Below the pieces are notes generated by a model that saw only the letters and a program-made list of their open reading frames with translations, was not told the origin of the DNA and searched no databases. A stretch of DNA of 64,000 bases, taken from Epiperipatus broadwayi. Taxonomy: Eukaryota > Onychophora > Udeonychophora > Euonychophora > Peripatidae. Numbering within the stretch: the first letter of the stretch is position 1; each line of letters starts with the position of its first letter. Positions 53,955 through 64,000 of the stretch are shown here, piece by piece. The DNA lies in the NCBI GenBank assembly GCA_028023455.1, contig JAQFVV010000503.1:1-64000 (forward strand). The letters run 5' to 3'. Both the position numbers and the translations under genes were made by a program.

Positions 53955-54067
53955 AAATGTTTTATTATTGAATTAATTCATTCTGATATTTCCGATAATT
54001 AGAAATATATATTTTTTGTTATTAATCATTTAAAAAAAAGAGTTGTCTCTTGCATATATATATATAT

Positions 54068-56583
54068 TGTAACGGTCAGAAAATGTGTGACTCGTAAACA
54101 TAGTGCAGAATTCGACCACCATACAGAACAGCAGCACCATCGAGTAGCGAAGCCACCCGTGGTACTGAGTTCGAACATAGTTTATCGGTTCTACAATACA
54201 ATCCACGAAACAACGCATCTGATGCGACATTAGTAAATATTTCCTTAGGCACAGTGGTCAGGAATATGCAAGAGATTCATGATTTTATTCTCGAGTTAGC
54301 CAATAATCAAACTAATATTAATTAAACATTCATATTTACATAATCGAGGAAATATTAGATAGAATGGGTATCGAATAAATGAAACGTAATTGCAGACGTA
54401 TAGTTTAAAATAATTTATTAACACATTTTAAGATCATTTACTAATAATATTTTATGGACTAACAGCTTCAGTAGCGGGATTTGCAACATGATTATATTTT
54501 AAAGAATACATTATTTATTTGTTTACAAAAGGAATTATTTATTTGAGGGCGTAATCTAGCTACCTAAAATTCTCGGGTAAGTAGTTCTAATGCATGCCTG
54601 GAGGGATTTATACCTTTGCAATGCAAGAGTCTAAAGTATGGATTATAAGAGTAACGGCAGACATATATTTATTTAATTAAAATATTTATTTGTAACTAAG
54701 GGCAAACATTTATTTGAGAGTGAATTATGAAGATAATGCAGAGGTGGAGTGATATATAGAATAATAAAATTAAGTAAAGGAACATGTGGTACACTTTAGA
54801 AAGGCGATATGGAATGGCAGTATATTGAAACTGCAATGCCGCGAATGAGTTTATAAAACTGTCAGGCTGGTCTCTGCCTCGGCCCGACGAAGTAAAGTGT
54901 CACATAAGCATAACCAGGGACAAGCGGTACGTGTCACAATTTTCTGGCTGGCTGCATGACATTGTCAAATCTTATGGGAGCACCCATTATGCCCGCTTGT
55001 GTAGGACGATTGGGGTTAATTTCAACCCTGAAGAATCCGGAAATTTCACGGCGGAATGGGTCATCACGTCTCTAAAACGTAACACATGTATACTGTATAA
55101 ATGATTATGATGAGATTTAAATAGATTTCTGACTTGGCCCTACATTATCAACATTTACTAAAGAACTCTGGTGACTCTCAAAGAAATGTGATTTTCTAGA
55201 ATTATTCATTAGATTTAATAAATACAAAACATATATAAACTGGGAGTTATTCCAACTAATATGCCAGCCATTTGCAAAGTAATAGACCCTGCATTACAAT
55301 AAATTATGCACTGAATGCGTGTCAATTTATATGAAAGTTAAGTTATTTAGGAAAGCAAATATTAATGAAATTTTGACACACATTCATTGTTTTAAGCGAT
55401 CATAGATTTAAACTTTGAAAATTGAGATAATTATGAGCATGCAATAATTAAATAATAACTATAGATAGAAATGTAGATTATAGAAATATGCACCCAAGAA
55501 AGATAGAGTGAGGTAAGCTAGATTATTAGATACATTTACACATTACATTAATTATTCAATTTAGTTATACAAATGGTAGTTTTTACATTTTACAATTTAG
55601 ATAAGTAATATGAAGAAGAGCTGTAGCATGTTATTAGAGTACTCTAGAGTTTGAACACAGACAGGTACCTGTTTTATAAGAAGTTTTCTTATTCCATTAG
55701 TTTAGCAGCAAAAAGTTCACGAGTGGCACTTCTTTCTTGTATTTAGATATTTCATTTACTTTCACAGCAGCAGCAGCTTTCTCATTCATTTCAGGCAGCA
55801 GATCTTCATGGTGAATTTATGATGGGCAATGGAAAGTTCAGCATCCGATAGGCCATCTCCCGATGGAGAATAATCTAGGTGCTTTACTCGGTCATACCTT
55901 GGCAGGAACAAATTATTTTTATTATTTTTGGAGACTCTCAGTGGTCGAGAGCAAAGCTAAAGTTTAAGTGAATGTCTCCAGCAAGTCTAAGATGGCCTCT
56001 TTTCTTATCTTGATCTCTCACATTTTTGTTAAGATATTTTAGGTTCTACTTAATCTGCCCTGAGGATAATCAATGCATTTTGTTGGTTTTTAATTAAAGA
56101 AAGCTGCCGTTCTATTGTTTACATTTTACATTTACTAATTATACTTTGGGGAATTTTTCTTTAATTAATCTATTATCTATCACTGACCGATGCTTTTAAA
56201 TTTCAAAGACAAAAAGGGAACATAAGATTATTTTAACTTTTAATTAAATATTACATCAGATTTTTTTAGAATTATTATTAAATGAAATTTAAACAAAGCA
56301 ATAAATACGAACTTTATAATCCAAAATAAATGATTAAAATTATACAAAATTATATAACTAAAAGAAATCTAAATTATATTATTTTATCCCTATTTATTGC
56401 GTTTAATTTGAGATCGAAATGTGTGCATGTTTATGCTGAATTCTACATATATTTATACATTTTAATATTGCTACACACACAATTCGATACCAAAAAGTTT
56501 AAATTTGGGCGGGATAAACCGGTCAGTGAGAGACGACAGAAAAAGGTGAAACTTAAGATTCGAATACGAATCTTACTGTTTCA
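54068..56583. mobile_element. 2.5-kb insertion in block C (TGTAACGG start)
   Basis: Absent from copy 1 of block C, so its limits are set by comparison. It starts TGTAACGGTCAG and ends with a perfect 9-bp hairpin (TAAGATTCG AATA CGAATCTTA, 56554-56575) followed by CTGTTTCA, all within a TA array. It is GC-richer than its surroundings, especially at 54840-55080 (CTCGGCCCGACG). No frame over 110 codons exists; the longest (56330-56644) is low in complexity. GAGTTCGAACATAG near 54171 is B-box-like. It is non-autonomous and its class is unknown. Terminal repeats, Helitron CTRR or LTRs were not found. Confidence 0.65.
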
Positions 56584-58035
56584 ATATATATATATATATT
56601 GGATTTATGGTTATTATGGGCATAATAATAAATCTTTTACTTAAATCTGTTAATTCATTTTCTGTTTCAAATTCTAGTATTTTCAACAAAGGCTGCAATG
56701 AGATTTTTTTTGTTGGTCTTCATTTTCCTCTTGTTGTTACTCCTGAAATTTGTCATACATAAATATACATGTGTATATATATGCACATTCACTTATAATA
56801 TTCGGTAAATACAATATCTCATGTTGAATATCTAAAAATGTATTTAACCGTATATCCTTTTTAAGTTTTTTTTTTTCCCGGTTGTACCTTATGATGAGTG
56901 CAAAAGGGATTTATTCATTATAAATTCCCCATAAGCCAGTCCACTAATAACTTTATATTTAGAATAGTAGTAGGTGTACAATTGTGCTGCACATATACAC
57001 ATGTATAAGAATTTATCGCAAAAGGCAAATAAATACAGTACCTCATGTTGAGTACTATATGGTATCTGAACTAATGCAATCTTATTGACTTGTTGAAAAA
57101 TATGAAATTAGTGAAATATTTCATAGTGCAAAAATACGTATGTATAGTTTTTTTTTAACTATATTTGCTATCAATAAAAAAAAGGTTTTAAAGTCCTGAG
57201 TAAAAGTATATGCCTATATGACCAAAAATCTCTTATCTAAAAATATCTGTACATCAATTCACACAAAGTATAACTTATTTCTACAGGGTAAAAAGCTCAG
57301 ACCACTTCCATTCTTTATGAAACATTGTATTGTAAATAGCTTCAGGGGTTTATCTATTTTCGTATTCATTTAAATTGTATTTATTTATATATTTCTCTAT
57401 TTCAAAGCAATCAAATATATATATGGTTTGTGATAATAATTCATTTATTCATTTTATCATTTTAAGTATGAAATGTTGGTGGGTATTTGGGATTAAATAA
57501 ATATTTAATCATAATATTAGACTTCTTTCATTTTCGTATTTTTATTTGATAAAATGTATTCTTTCCTTATCAACCACTACCTGTAATAATCATTTGACTT
57601 ACCCATTGAAGATCCTAGATGTAGAGTGACTTAGCTAGCCACATGGGATATCACTCTACTGGGGTGTTAGATCTTATTCTCATGCTCCACTGGACATATG
57701 GTATTGCACACCCTTCTAGGAGGGGGGAAAATTCATTTTTATTTTTTTTCTAGAAGTGGCACGCAAAAGCTAACTATAAATAGACTTTTCAAAGGAGTGT
57801 ATTTGCCATAGGTCCTAAATATTTGGGCGTTCAAGTAAGATATCTACTAAAAGGGGGGTTGAAGTGGGAGAGTCCGGTTAATTCACACTTTCTATCAGTT
57901 TAGCTGGAAGAACCAACATATATGAGTACAGATAATTGGCCTAATTGGTATTCATTTCTTTCCCTGTTAAATCTTGGTCACTCATGCTCAGTGCAAGTTT
58001 AGGAATAGAAACCGCAGGGAGTATGGTCTGGTACA
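56584..58035. repeat. Duplicated block C, copy 2, second part
   Basis: Resumes the alignment at ATTGGATTTATGGTTATTATGG (compare 47205) and runs to CGCAGGGAGTATGGTCTGG. Small differences include an extra TATTTATATATTTCTC near 57380. Confidence 0.87.
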
Positions 58036-59336
58036 ATATATATTTATGCATCAGTATTGTCAAGAATATAATTTTAACAGACAATTTTACACAAAATCGA
58101 TTAATATATAATTAATAATATCTTAAGTATTATGTTGGTGGGTTTAGTCTTTAATATTGGCAAGTGTGGTGATTTTTTCATGGTCAGATTAATGAGATAA
58201 AAGGCCAATAATCTCTCCATGCTGGATAATGCATGTTGGCAAGCAGCCTATTCATGTTCCTATACTATAAGAATAATCATATAGTAAAAACAGCTGCAAT
58301 GACAAGAACGTATGGAATGGTTATTAAAAATTTGCTCTCCTTGGTTTTTTTTAAGATCTCCAAGAGGAATCAAATGGTCTCCTTTCAGTTAACAGCAAAC
58401 TCTTTTCTGCATCCAATGAAGTATTATTAAGTGTTATATAACAAATTAAATTTAGACCATAGATTTAGTGCATTAAGCTTATAGTGTTTCATTATCAACC
58501 TTTATTAAATCGTAGGTACTTATATTATAATTGAGTTTCTTGGTATATTTGTTTATTAATGATTTAAAAAAATTATTAAAAGTAGCTTTAAACTGGAATT
58601 GCTAAATAAAAATATTAAGACTGGCAAATAATATATGCAGTAACACAATTAATGATCTAGTGCTTTTATATAAGTATGTTTTCTATTCTAGTTAATTCCA
58701 GTTGCTTCTAGACAGAAAACTTAATATGATGCATATTTATTCGTTTAAAATTTTTTTTGCTATCAATAACAAAGATAGAAACAAATATGATTGATATTTT
58801 TAAAGACAAAATATATTACAAAAATTGATTGGGTGTGCAACTTTAAAAAAAAAAATCAATAGAATGAAGCAAGTCTTGACTAAAGTAAAAACTTGAAAAT
58901 GAAATGAAGTAAAGGAATAAAAACTTTGCTTTTTTATTACAAAAAAAATGCAAAAAAATAAATCTTCCAAGTAAAGGTAATAAACTTTTCCTGGTAGTTA
59001 ATGGTTGATGTGGCAACAAACATATGAGTTCATAGATTCGTGCATGTTTTTATTTTCGTTTTTGTGGTTTAGTTAAGTCATAGAGTGGCAGTATCAAAAC
59101 CTAAATCTTTTTGGATTGAAACTCACAATATCATTTTGATGCATGAGAAGCATTACCCCCCCCCCTAGAAATAATCATTTAATTATTTATGTTGTGGTAA
59201 TAGTAAATATTTTTATGCATCTATGTGTTTATCACTGTTTCATTTTACCATTTGAGTCAATATTATTATTATTCATATTCTATATTATTTTTATGACTGT
59301 TATCTAAAATATATTTTGTTTTATTTTTTCATTTAG
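58036..59336. other. Intronic or intergenic spacer before the P450 exon
   Basis: No further exon of the P450 was recognised. The 65-codon frame at 58233-58430 shows no domain. A poly-C run (CCCCCCCCCC) lies at about 59156. The last 20 bases before the exon (…TTTTATTTTTTCATTTAG) are a good polypyrimidine tract and acceptor. Confidence 0.5.
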
Positions 59337-59479
59337 TGTGGTACAGAATTTTGCTGCTGATGTCATTGCAAGCTGTGCTTTTGCTTTGGAAATCAACTCA
59401 CAAAAAGAACCAAATCATCCCTTTACTACTAATTTAAAAAAATTAACAAATGTAAATGTTGTGAGAAGTTTAATTCTGG
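59337..59479 (+). CDS. Internal exon of a CYP3-like cytochrome P450
   Basis: A 143-base exon between a pyrimidine-rich acceptor ending in AG and a donor GGTAAG. The first base completes a codon, 47 full codons follow, and one base is left over. The peptide begins VVQNFAADVIASCAFALEIN, followed by SQKEPNHPF and NLKKLTNV. It matches the central region of CYP3-clan enzymes (the 'DVI-S--FG--IDS---P--PF' pattern around residues 180-220, helices E-F, exon 7 of vertebrate CYP3A, which is 149 bases). CYP3 enzymes are ER-bound haem monooxygenases that oxidise lipophilic compounds. The haem-binding Cys, I-helix and membrane anchor lie in other exons, none seen here. It may belong to a gene with very large introns or be a stranded exon of a dead gene. 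No frame damage is visible. Confidence 0.8.
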
Positions 59480-60370
59480 GTAAGAATTCATTTTGCAACA
59501 TATATTATTAATTTCTAGCTCAAGTTACTGTATAGCATTTTAAATACTTTATTCTCATTTTTCCCTTTTATCCAGTATCAATTATAAAGAAATTGTTTTA
59601 TTATAAATTGGTATACCATGTATTGTTTCAATAGTTGAATGGTAGGCTTTTAAGCCAAAGAACCATGAATCACAATTCAATTTGATTACTTATGATTCTA
59701 TTAATTGTGTAATCTCTTATGTAATTTAAGCAGTTCAAATTTTTATTATTTATTAAATAGTAATATATTATAATATTAAACTTTTCAAGTACCATTTAAT
59801 TATCCAAACAGTATTTTTTTGTTTATGCCAGTGAGAATTGATTCAGACCCTTTTATGTTTGAGTCCATTTTATATTTGTTTTAACTTATAATATTTTAGA
59901 GTGCTAGTTACATTATATTTTGAGTATTGAAAAAGGTAATAATTAAGTAAATAAATATTAAAATAAAAATAATTGCATGGTTTATTGCTTGGATATTTAT
60001 AAAAAGTTCAAGCATTGAAATAGATAAAACTTAAACTATAATCCATGGAATTTGAATATCAGAACTTATGATGTTACAACATAAGACAGTAAATACTTGA
60101 TTATACTAGTGCATTAAGTTCGTTTTCTATAAAAATGTTTAAATAGATTGATTGAAGAAACTACATAATAGATATTTATAAAATTACATATACAGAAGTT
60201 GCTAATTAAGTAAAAATTAATAATGGTAAACAAATAAAAAATATTGAGAGATATAAAATTAATAAATGAAAAATCAAACCATAGACAGGCTATGTATATT
60301 TAACCTCTTTGAAACATAGGAACATGTTTAATCAGTTAAAATTTTTACAGAACAATTAAATTAATAACTT
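59480..60370. other. Probable intron sequence, no gene seen
   Basis: AT-rich DNA from the donor GTAAGAATTC to the foldback. It contains no coding or repeat feature that I can support. Confidence 0.5.
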
Positions 60371-60531
60371 ACATATATATAAATTATAACTTTTTGGCTA
60401 TACAGTATATTATTTTCCATAAAACACCGATATTTTGACGGACTAGCATCATGGCTAGTACGTCGAAATATCGGTGTTTAATGGAAAATAATACATGGTA
60501 CAGCCCAATAAGCTATAATTTATCTACATCA
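60371..60531. repeat. Foldback hairpin, MITE-like
   Basis: The inner arms 60408-60447 and 60454-60493 pair over 40 bases with about four mismatches around an ATCATG loop. Weaker pairing extends outward to TATAAATTATAAC / GCTATAATTTAT, giving about 75-80-base arms. The inner arms read CACCGATATTTTGACGGACT and its complement. It has no coding capacity and lies in the presumed P450 intron. Confidence 0.85.
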
Positions 60532-60562
60532 TACAACCGTGAAAACATTATATATATATATA

Positions 60563-60614
60563 TCGATTAGTAAGGTTTAAATTACGTGTCGATTAGTAAG
60601 GTTTAAGTTACGTG
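60563..60614 (+). repeat. 26-bp tandem duplication at the 5' end of the RTE copy
   Basis: TCGATTAGTAAGGTTTAARTTACGTG occurs twice in a row with one A/G difference. It lies at the exact border between a TA array and the truncated RTE. The reading (RLVRFKLR) belongs to the C-terminal end of the endonuclease. Confidence 0.92.
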
Positions 60615-60979
60615 TTAATGTAAAACTAGAGAGACAAAAATTATTAAGAAAAACAATATTTACAGTTGATATTCCTAATCTTCAGAAACATTCTAATGAA
60701 TTTAAATTGGAACTTACAAATAGGTTTCAAGTGTTAGGAGATTTTGAACATGATTCAGATTTGAATGAAATTAATATGAAAATAACTGATACACTTTTAA
60801 AAACTGCAACAAACATAGCTGGTAGAAAAAAGCAGCAATTGACTAATAAAATTTCTACTGAGACTAGAAAATGTATGAAGAAAAGAAGGAATATGAAGAT
60901 ATACAAAAATGATATATTAAAAAGAATTGAATATCTCGAATTTTGTAAAATGGTATGGAAAGAGTTGAAAATGATATAA
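60589..60979 (+). pseudogene. RTE endonuclease C-terminus and linker
   Basis: The frame reads LERQKLLRKTIFTVDIPNLQ and LELTNRFQVLGDFE, then IAGRKKQQLTNKIS, RKCMKKRRNMKIYKND and RIEYLEFCKMVWK, the known linker between endonuclease and RT in this family. It leaves the RT frame at about 60950-60979 by a one-base shift, so the polyprotein is broken there. The Met at 60707 seen in this frame is not a real start. Confidence 0.8.
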
Positions 60980-62595
60980 GAAAGTATAACTGTGAAATAG
61001 CAAGGAAAGCTGTAGAAGAAAATAAAAGTCTCAAAAATGTTAAACAACATTTTCGTATTGGTAGAAAATTTATATCTGCAATAAGAATAAAAGATGGAAT
61101 TATTACTAAAAAGAGAGATGACATCATGAAATTGGTAGAAGATTTGTATCAAGAATTATATAGTAATAAAGAACAAATACCTCCTATATCTATTACATCT
61201 TCCGAATTGCCCAGAATTTTAAATGAAGAAGTGAGACATGCAATTAAGTGTATGAAGAAAGGAAAGGCTCCAGGAAATGATGGAATTATAATTGATATAT
61301 TAAAAGAAGCAGGTGAAGAAATAGAAACAATTTTAGCAAAGTTATATACCAAATGTCTAAATGATAAAGATATACCGGAAGATTGGAAGAATGCAGTAAT
61401 AAAATTAATATTTAAAAAAGGTGATAAAGAAGATATTAGAAATTACAGACCTCTCAGCCTTTTATCAATTTTATATAAAATTTTTACCAAGATAATTATA
61501 ACTCATCTACAGAGAACTTTGGATTTCCACCAACCAAGAGAAGTTGGATTTAAAAGTGGTTTTAGTACAATCGATCATATCCAGGTATTGAGAGAAGTCA
61601 TAGAAAGGACAAACGAATATGAGTTGTCATTATGTTTTGGATTTGTAGATTATGAAAAGGCATTCGATTCTATACACATTTCATCAGTAATTAAAGCATT
61701 CGATCGTCAATGTATAGATCCAGGATATTGTCATATTTTAAAGAATATTTATAAAAATGCAACAGCAGCAATTAGATTATGTAATGATACTGGAAAAATC
61801 AACATTGAGAAAGGTGTAAGACAAGGTGACTCCATATCTCCAAAACTCTTTACAGCAGTGCTGCAAGAAGTATTTTGTGGATTAAAATGGGAAACTAAAG
61901 GAGTGAAAGTAAATGGAGAGTATTTAAGTCATTTAAATTTCGCAGATGATGTAATTGTTTTTGCAAATAATTCTTCAGAGCTGCAGGAAATGTTGCAGGA
62001 GTTAGCAGATGAAAGTAGAAAAGTAGGACTAAAGAGAAATGTTAAAAAGACTAAAGTAATGTTTAATCGATTTGCTCAAAATATGAAAATAAAGATTGAC
62101 TATGAAGAATTAGAAGAAGTTAACAGTTACAAATACCTTGGTCAGATTATTAATACAGATGGAAACATAATGGAGGAAATTAATCATAGAATTAAACTTG
62201 GTTGGAGTGCTTTTGGTAGAAATAACTTGATACTAAAAGGAAATATGCCTATGTGTTTGAAAAGGATGGTTTTTAACAAATGTGTTTTACCAGTTCTTAC
62301 TTATGGATCTGAGACTTGGACACTTAATAGAAGAGCAATACAGAGATTTCAGACCACTCAAAGGAGTATGGAGAGATGTATGTTGGGAGTAACAAGAAGA
62401 GATCGAAAACTCAATGTATGGGTAAGACAACAAACAGGTGTTACTGACCTTATTGAAAAAATTAAAAGATTGAAATGGAGTTGGGCTGGACATATTGCTA
62501 GAAGAGATGATAATAGGTGGACAATTGAAATTTTAAACTGGATTCCAAGAGATTGTAAAAGACCCAGAAAGAGACCACGTGAGATGGATGGATGA
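60955..62595 (+). CDS. RTE reverse transcriptase (near-intact)
   Basis: An open frame of 546 codons. It contains AIKCMKKGKAPGNDGIIIDI, then WKNAVIKLIFKKGDK and NYRPLSLLSILYKIFTKII, then FGFVDYEKAFDSI (first catalytic Asp) and GVRQGDSISPKLF, then HLNFADDVIVFANN (FADD at 61939-61950), then SYKYLGQIINTDG and PVLTYGSETWTLNRRAI, and a C-terminal WAGHIARRDDNRWT. All catalytic residues are intact. The last residues (RPREMDG) are wrong for the family. One base too many after CCACGT near 62579 shifts the frame, and without it the product would run on to …LQWIDNG ending near 62698. The start at 60955 is the first Met after the linker frameshift and is not native. RTE elements copy their RNA at a nicked target in the nucleus. 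Confidence 0.92.
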   Translation: MERVENDIRKYNCEIARKAVEENKSLKNVKQHFRIGRKFISAIRIKDGIITKKRDDIMKLVEDLYQELYSNKEQIPPISITSSELPRILNEEVRHAIKCMKKGKAPGNDGIIIDILKEAGEEIETILAKLYTKCLNDKDIPEDWKNAVIKLIFKKGDKEDIRNYRPLSLLSILYKIFTKIIITHLQRTLDFHQPREVGFKSGFSTIDHIQVLREVIERTNEYELSLCFGFVDYEKAFDSIHISSVIKAFDRQCIDPGYCHILKNIYKNATAAIRLCNDTGKINIEKGVRQGDSISPKLFTAVLQEVFCGLKWETKGVKVNGEYLSHLNFADDVIVFANNSSELQEMLQELADESRKVGLKRNVKKTKVMFNRFAQNMKIKIDYEELEEVNSYKYLGQIINTDGNIMEEINHRIKLGWSAFGRNNLILKGNMPMCLKRMVFNKCVLPVLTYGSETWTLNRRAIQRFQTTQRSMERCMLGVTRRDRKLNVWVRQQTGVTDLIEKIKRLKWSWAGHIARRDDNRWTIEILNWIPRDCKRPRKRPREMDG

Positions 62596-62701
62596 AATAA
62601 GAAAATGTGCAGGGGTGTTGTGGAGAAGAGAAGCTAAAGATCGGAGAAGATGGATTAAACTTGGAGAGACCTTCATCCTGCAGTGGATTGATAATGGTTG
62701 A

Positions 62702-62703
<2 letters not shown>

Positions 62704-62732
<29 letters not shown>

Positions 62733-62758
62733 ACATATTTATATAAATATTCTGAATA

Positions 62759-62793
<35 letters not shown>

Positions 62794-62804
62794 TGAATAT
62801 TCAG
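62704..62804. repeat. (TA)n arrays with TTCTGAATATTCA repeats
   Basis: Two TA arrays (about 62704-62731 and 62764-62790) flank TTCTGAATATTCA, which recurs after the second array. GAATATTC is itself palindromic. Confidence 0.9.
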
Positions 62805-64000
62805 ATTAATGATCCAGGTATTTAAAAAAAAAATAAAGAAGTTTGTTGATCTTATTTGATTTGTCTTTTGCTTGATAGATAGATAATGGAAGATCTTGGA
62901 AATATAGATATAAATTGATCATATGGCAACCTAAAGCTTTTAAATAGAATTGTTTACTGTTGATTCTAGCTTTAAAATAATAAATTCACTATAATCAAAC
63001 TCAGGAAAAACATATAGGTAAATAAATAAATTTTGAAAACAATTCAATACAATATAAGTTCACTTAAATAGGATCGATATTATTTTACATATTTCATGTA
63101 TATTAATCCAGTCACCATAGTAACATTATTACATATAATTCAATGTTTTTGTGTTATGTATATTTGTTTATAAATTAATTTAAAAAAATATTATTATTAA
63201 AAAAATATATATGTGTAAATTATTTGTGTTTATAAAGTGAATAAAGGTTGTAAAATTAATTTTGTATTTTGGTTTACAAATAATAAGAAAAATCTAATCG
63301 AATTTGGATTTAATTTCCATGTATCCATTTTCTCCAATCTTCCATCATACTTGAATGCCAGGCGGGAAAATTTGTTCTGTTTTATCATTTGGCATTGAGG
63401 TTTATTCAAGTAATATTCAGTGATTGTTATGATACCAGAACGCCAGAAAGAGAACACATAAATAGCAGCCAACAGACTATAAGAAAAGCTATCGTCTTTT
63501 TGTAATTGCCACGGATGGACCTATTTTCTGTGTTTTTACAAATAAAAGTTTTTCAATATTTTTTTTTGTTGTGTTAAACCATAAAACATGAAAAAATAAG
63601 CTTAAATTATCTGCCCGTTCAATCAGTTGAAGGGCAGTTGCGAAGGATTTCCAAGGGAACGATAACAAAATGTAAAAAAAAAAAAAGAAACCTATAAAAA
63701 AAAATGTTTTATATAAAAATTGGCTATTATTGTTTTAAAAACAAAGATATTTCTGGTTTAAAGTTTGGCATATAACTACCATTGGATTTGCGTAAACGTC
63801 GTGTCACGAGCAAAGGAACACAGGATCAACTGGATTAATTCACATCATAAAAAAAAGGCTAATTAAATTGCACTCTCCTCTCTGGAAAAGAAAAAGGACT
63901 GTTAGTAAAGCATTATAAAGTTCGAATTATTATTTCTGAGAAATAAACTTCTCTTGCATCATAAAAACTGAAGTCAGTCAATGGACAAATAAATAGTGAA
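62805..64000. other. AT-rich spacer, no gene identified
   Basis: Searched by eye for the next CYP3-type exon; none was found. The 80-codon minus frame at 63230-63472 has no recognisable domain. The patch at 63600-63660 is less AT-rich but has no clear feature. Confidence 0.45.

Larger units (their letters stand above)
52791..54067. repeat. Duplicated block C, copy 2, first part
   Basis: It aligns with 45882-47200, from TGCCAGGCATTAGTC to GAGTTGTCTCTTGCATATATA, where the 2.5-kb insert interrupts it. About 20 bases present in copy 1 after TGCCAGGCA are missing here. Confidence 0.87.
60563..62704 (+). mobile_element. RTE-type LINE, 5'-truncated, recent copy
   Basis: It begins in the last part of the endonuclease and runs through a nearly intact RT to the conserved 3' end (…GGATTGATAATGGTTGATGATATATA). 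It sits inside a TA array on both sides. Target duplications cannot be told apart from the array. Same family as the decayed copy at 25-27.7 kb, in the opposite orientation. Confidence 0.9.

Noticed and set aside
54068-56583. Helitron call for the 2.5-kb insert
   Set aside because: It has a 3' hairpin and lies in an AT target, but it starts with TG and not TC, lacks CTRR at the end and encodes no Rep/helicase.
54068-56583. LTR-retrotransposon call for the TGTAA…CA inserts
   Set aside because: I could not find direct terminal repeats within any of the three inserts, nor a primer site or polypurine tract.
60727-61152. 141-codon minus-strand frame over the RTE linker
   Set aside because: Antisense shadow of the RTE coding frame, rich in Phe, Ile and Ser. 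The plus-strand frames at 26629-26983 are the same shadow over the decayed copy.
63230-63472. 80-codon minus-strand frame as a further P450 exon
   Set aside because: It lies on the opposite strand to the exon at 59337 and has none of the P450 motifs (ExxR, haem-binding Cys, I-helix).

Overview
This is a very AT-rich stretch of an animal nuclear genome. It is almost entirely made of transposable-element copies, long (TA)n microsatellites and anonymous AT-rich DNA. The only host coding sequence I can support is one spliced exon of a CYP3-like cytochrome P450 at 59337-59479 (+). The mix of Penelope-like elements with GIY-YIG domains, a Mag-like Ty3/gypsy element, RTE LINEs, (TA)n/(CA)n arrays and an intron-rich CYP3-type gene fits an invertebrate such as a mollusc or chelicerate. 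The species cannot be fixed from the sequence, and this placement is inference.

Layout. 1-5.1 kb: AT-rich, no gene. 5.1-7.2 kb: a decayed Penelope-like element (PLE) with an inverted piece of its own 3' end at its 5' side. 7.5-11.9 kb: a Ty3/gypsy element with 197-bp LTRs, a 5-bp target duplication and an internal inversion. 11.9-19.2 kb: AT-rich, no gene. 19.3-20.1 kb: two diverged copies of a short repeat carrying a hammerhead-ribozyme-like core. 22.0-23.2 kb: a second type of PLE. 25.0-27.7 kb: a decayed RTE LINE. 28.6-29.9 kb: a short repeat (R1) and a large imperfect inverted repeat. 29.9-32.7 kb: a more complete copy of the first PLE, again with an inverted 3' fragment.

32.8-45 kb holds two pairs of related blocks: A at 32.8/39.3 kb and B at 36.5/43.3 kb. 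Each A-B pair is separated by a different ~2-kb insert that begins TGTAA right after a TA repeat. Inside the second A copy is a near-perfect palindrome (39391-39861) whose arms carry the hammerhead-like repeat. 45.9-48.6 kb and 52.8-58.0 kb are a duplicated block C. The second C copy is interrupted by a 2.5-kb TGTAACGG insert, and a decayed LINE fragment (50.3-51.6 kb) lies between the copies. 58-64 kb holds the P450 exon, a foldback hairpin and a young 5'-truncated RTE LINE (60563-62704).

No operon-like or cooperating gene set is present. The common theme is repeated insertion into, or expansion of, TA microsatellites, and foldback structures. The most interesting observations are the hammerhead-like core conserved across four repeat copies and the self-inverted LTR element with intact boundaries.
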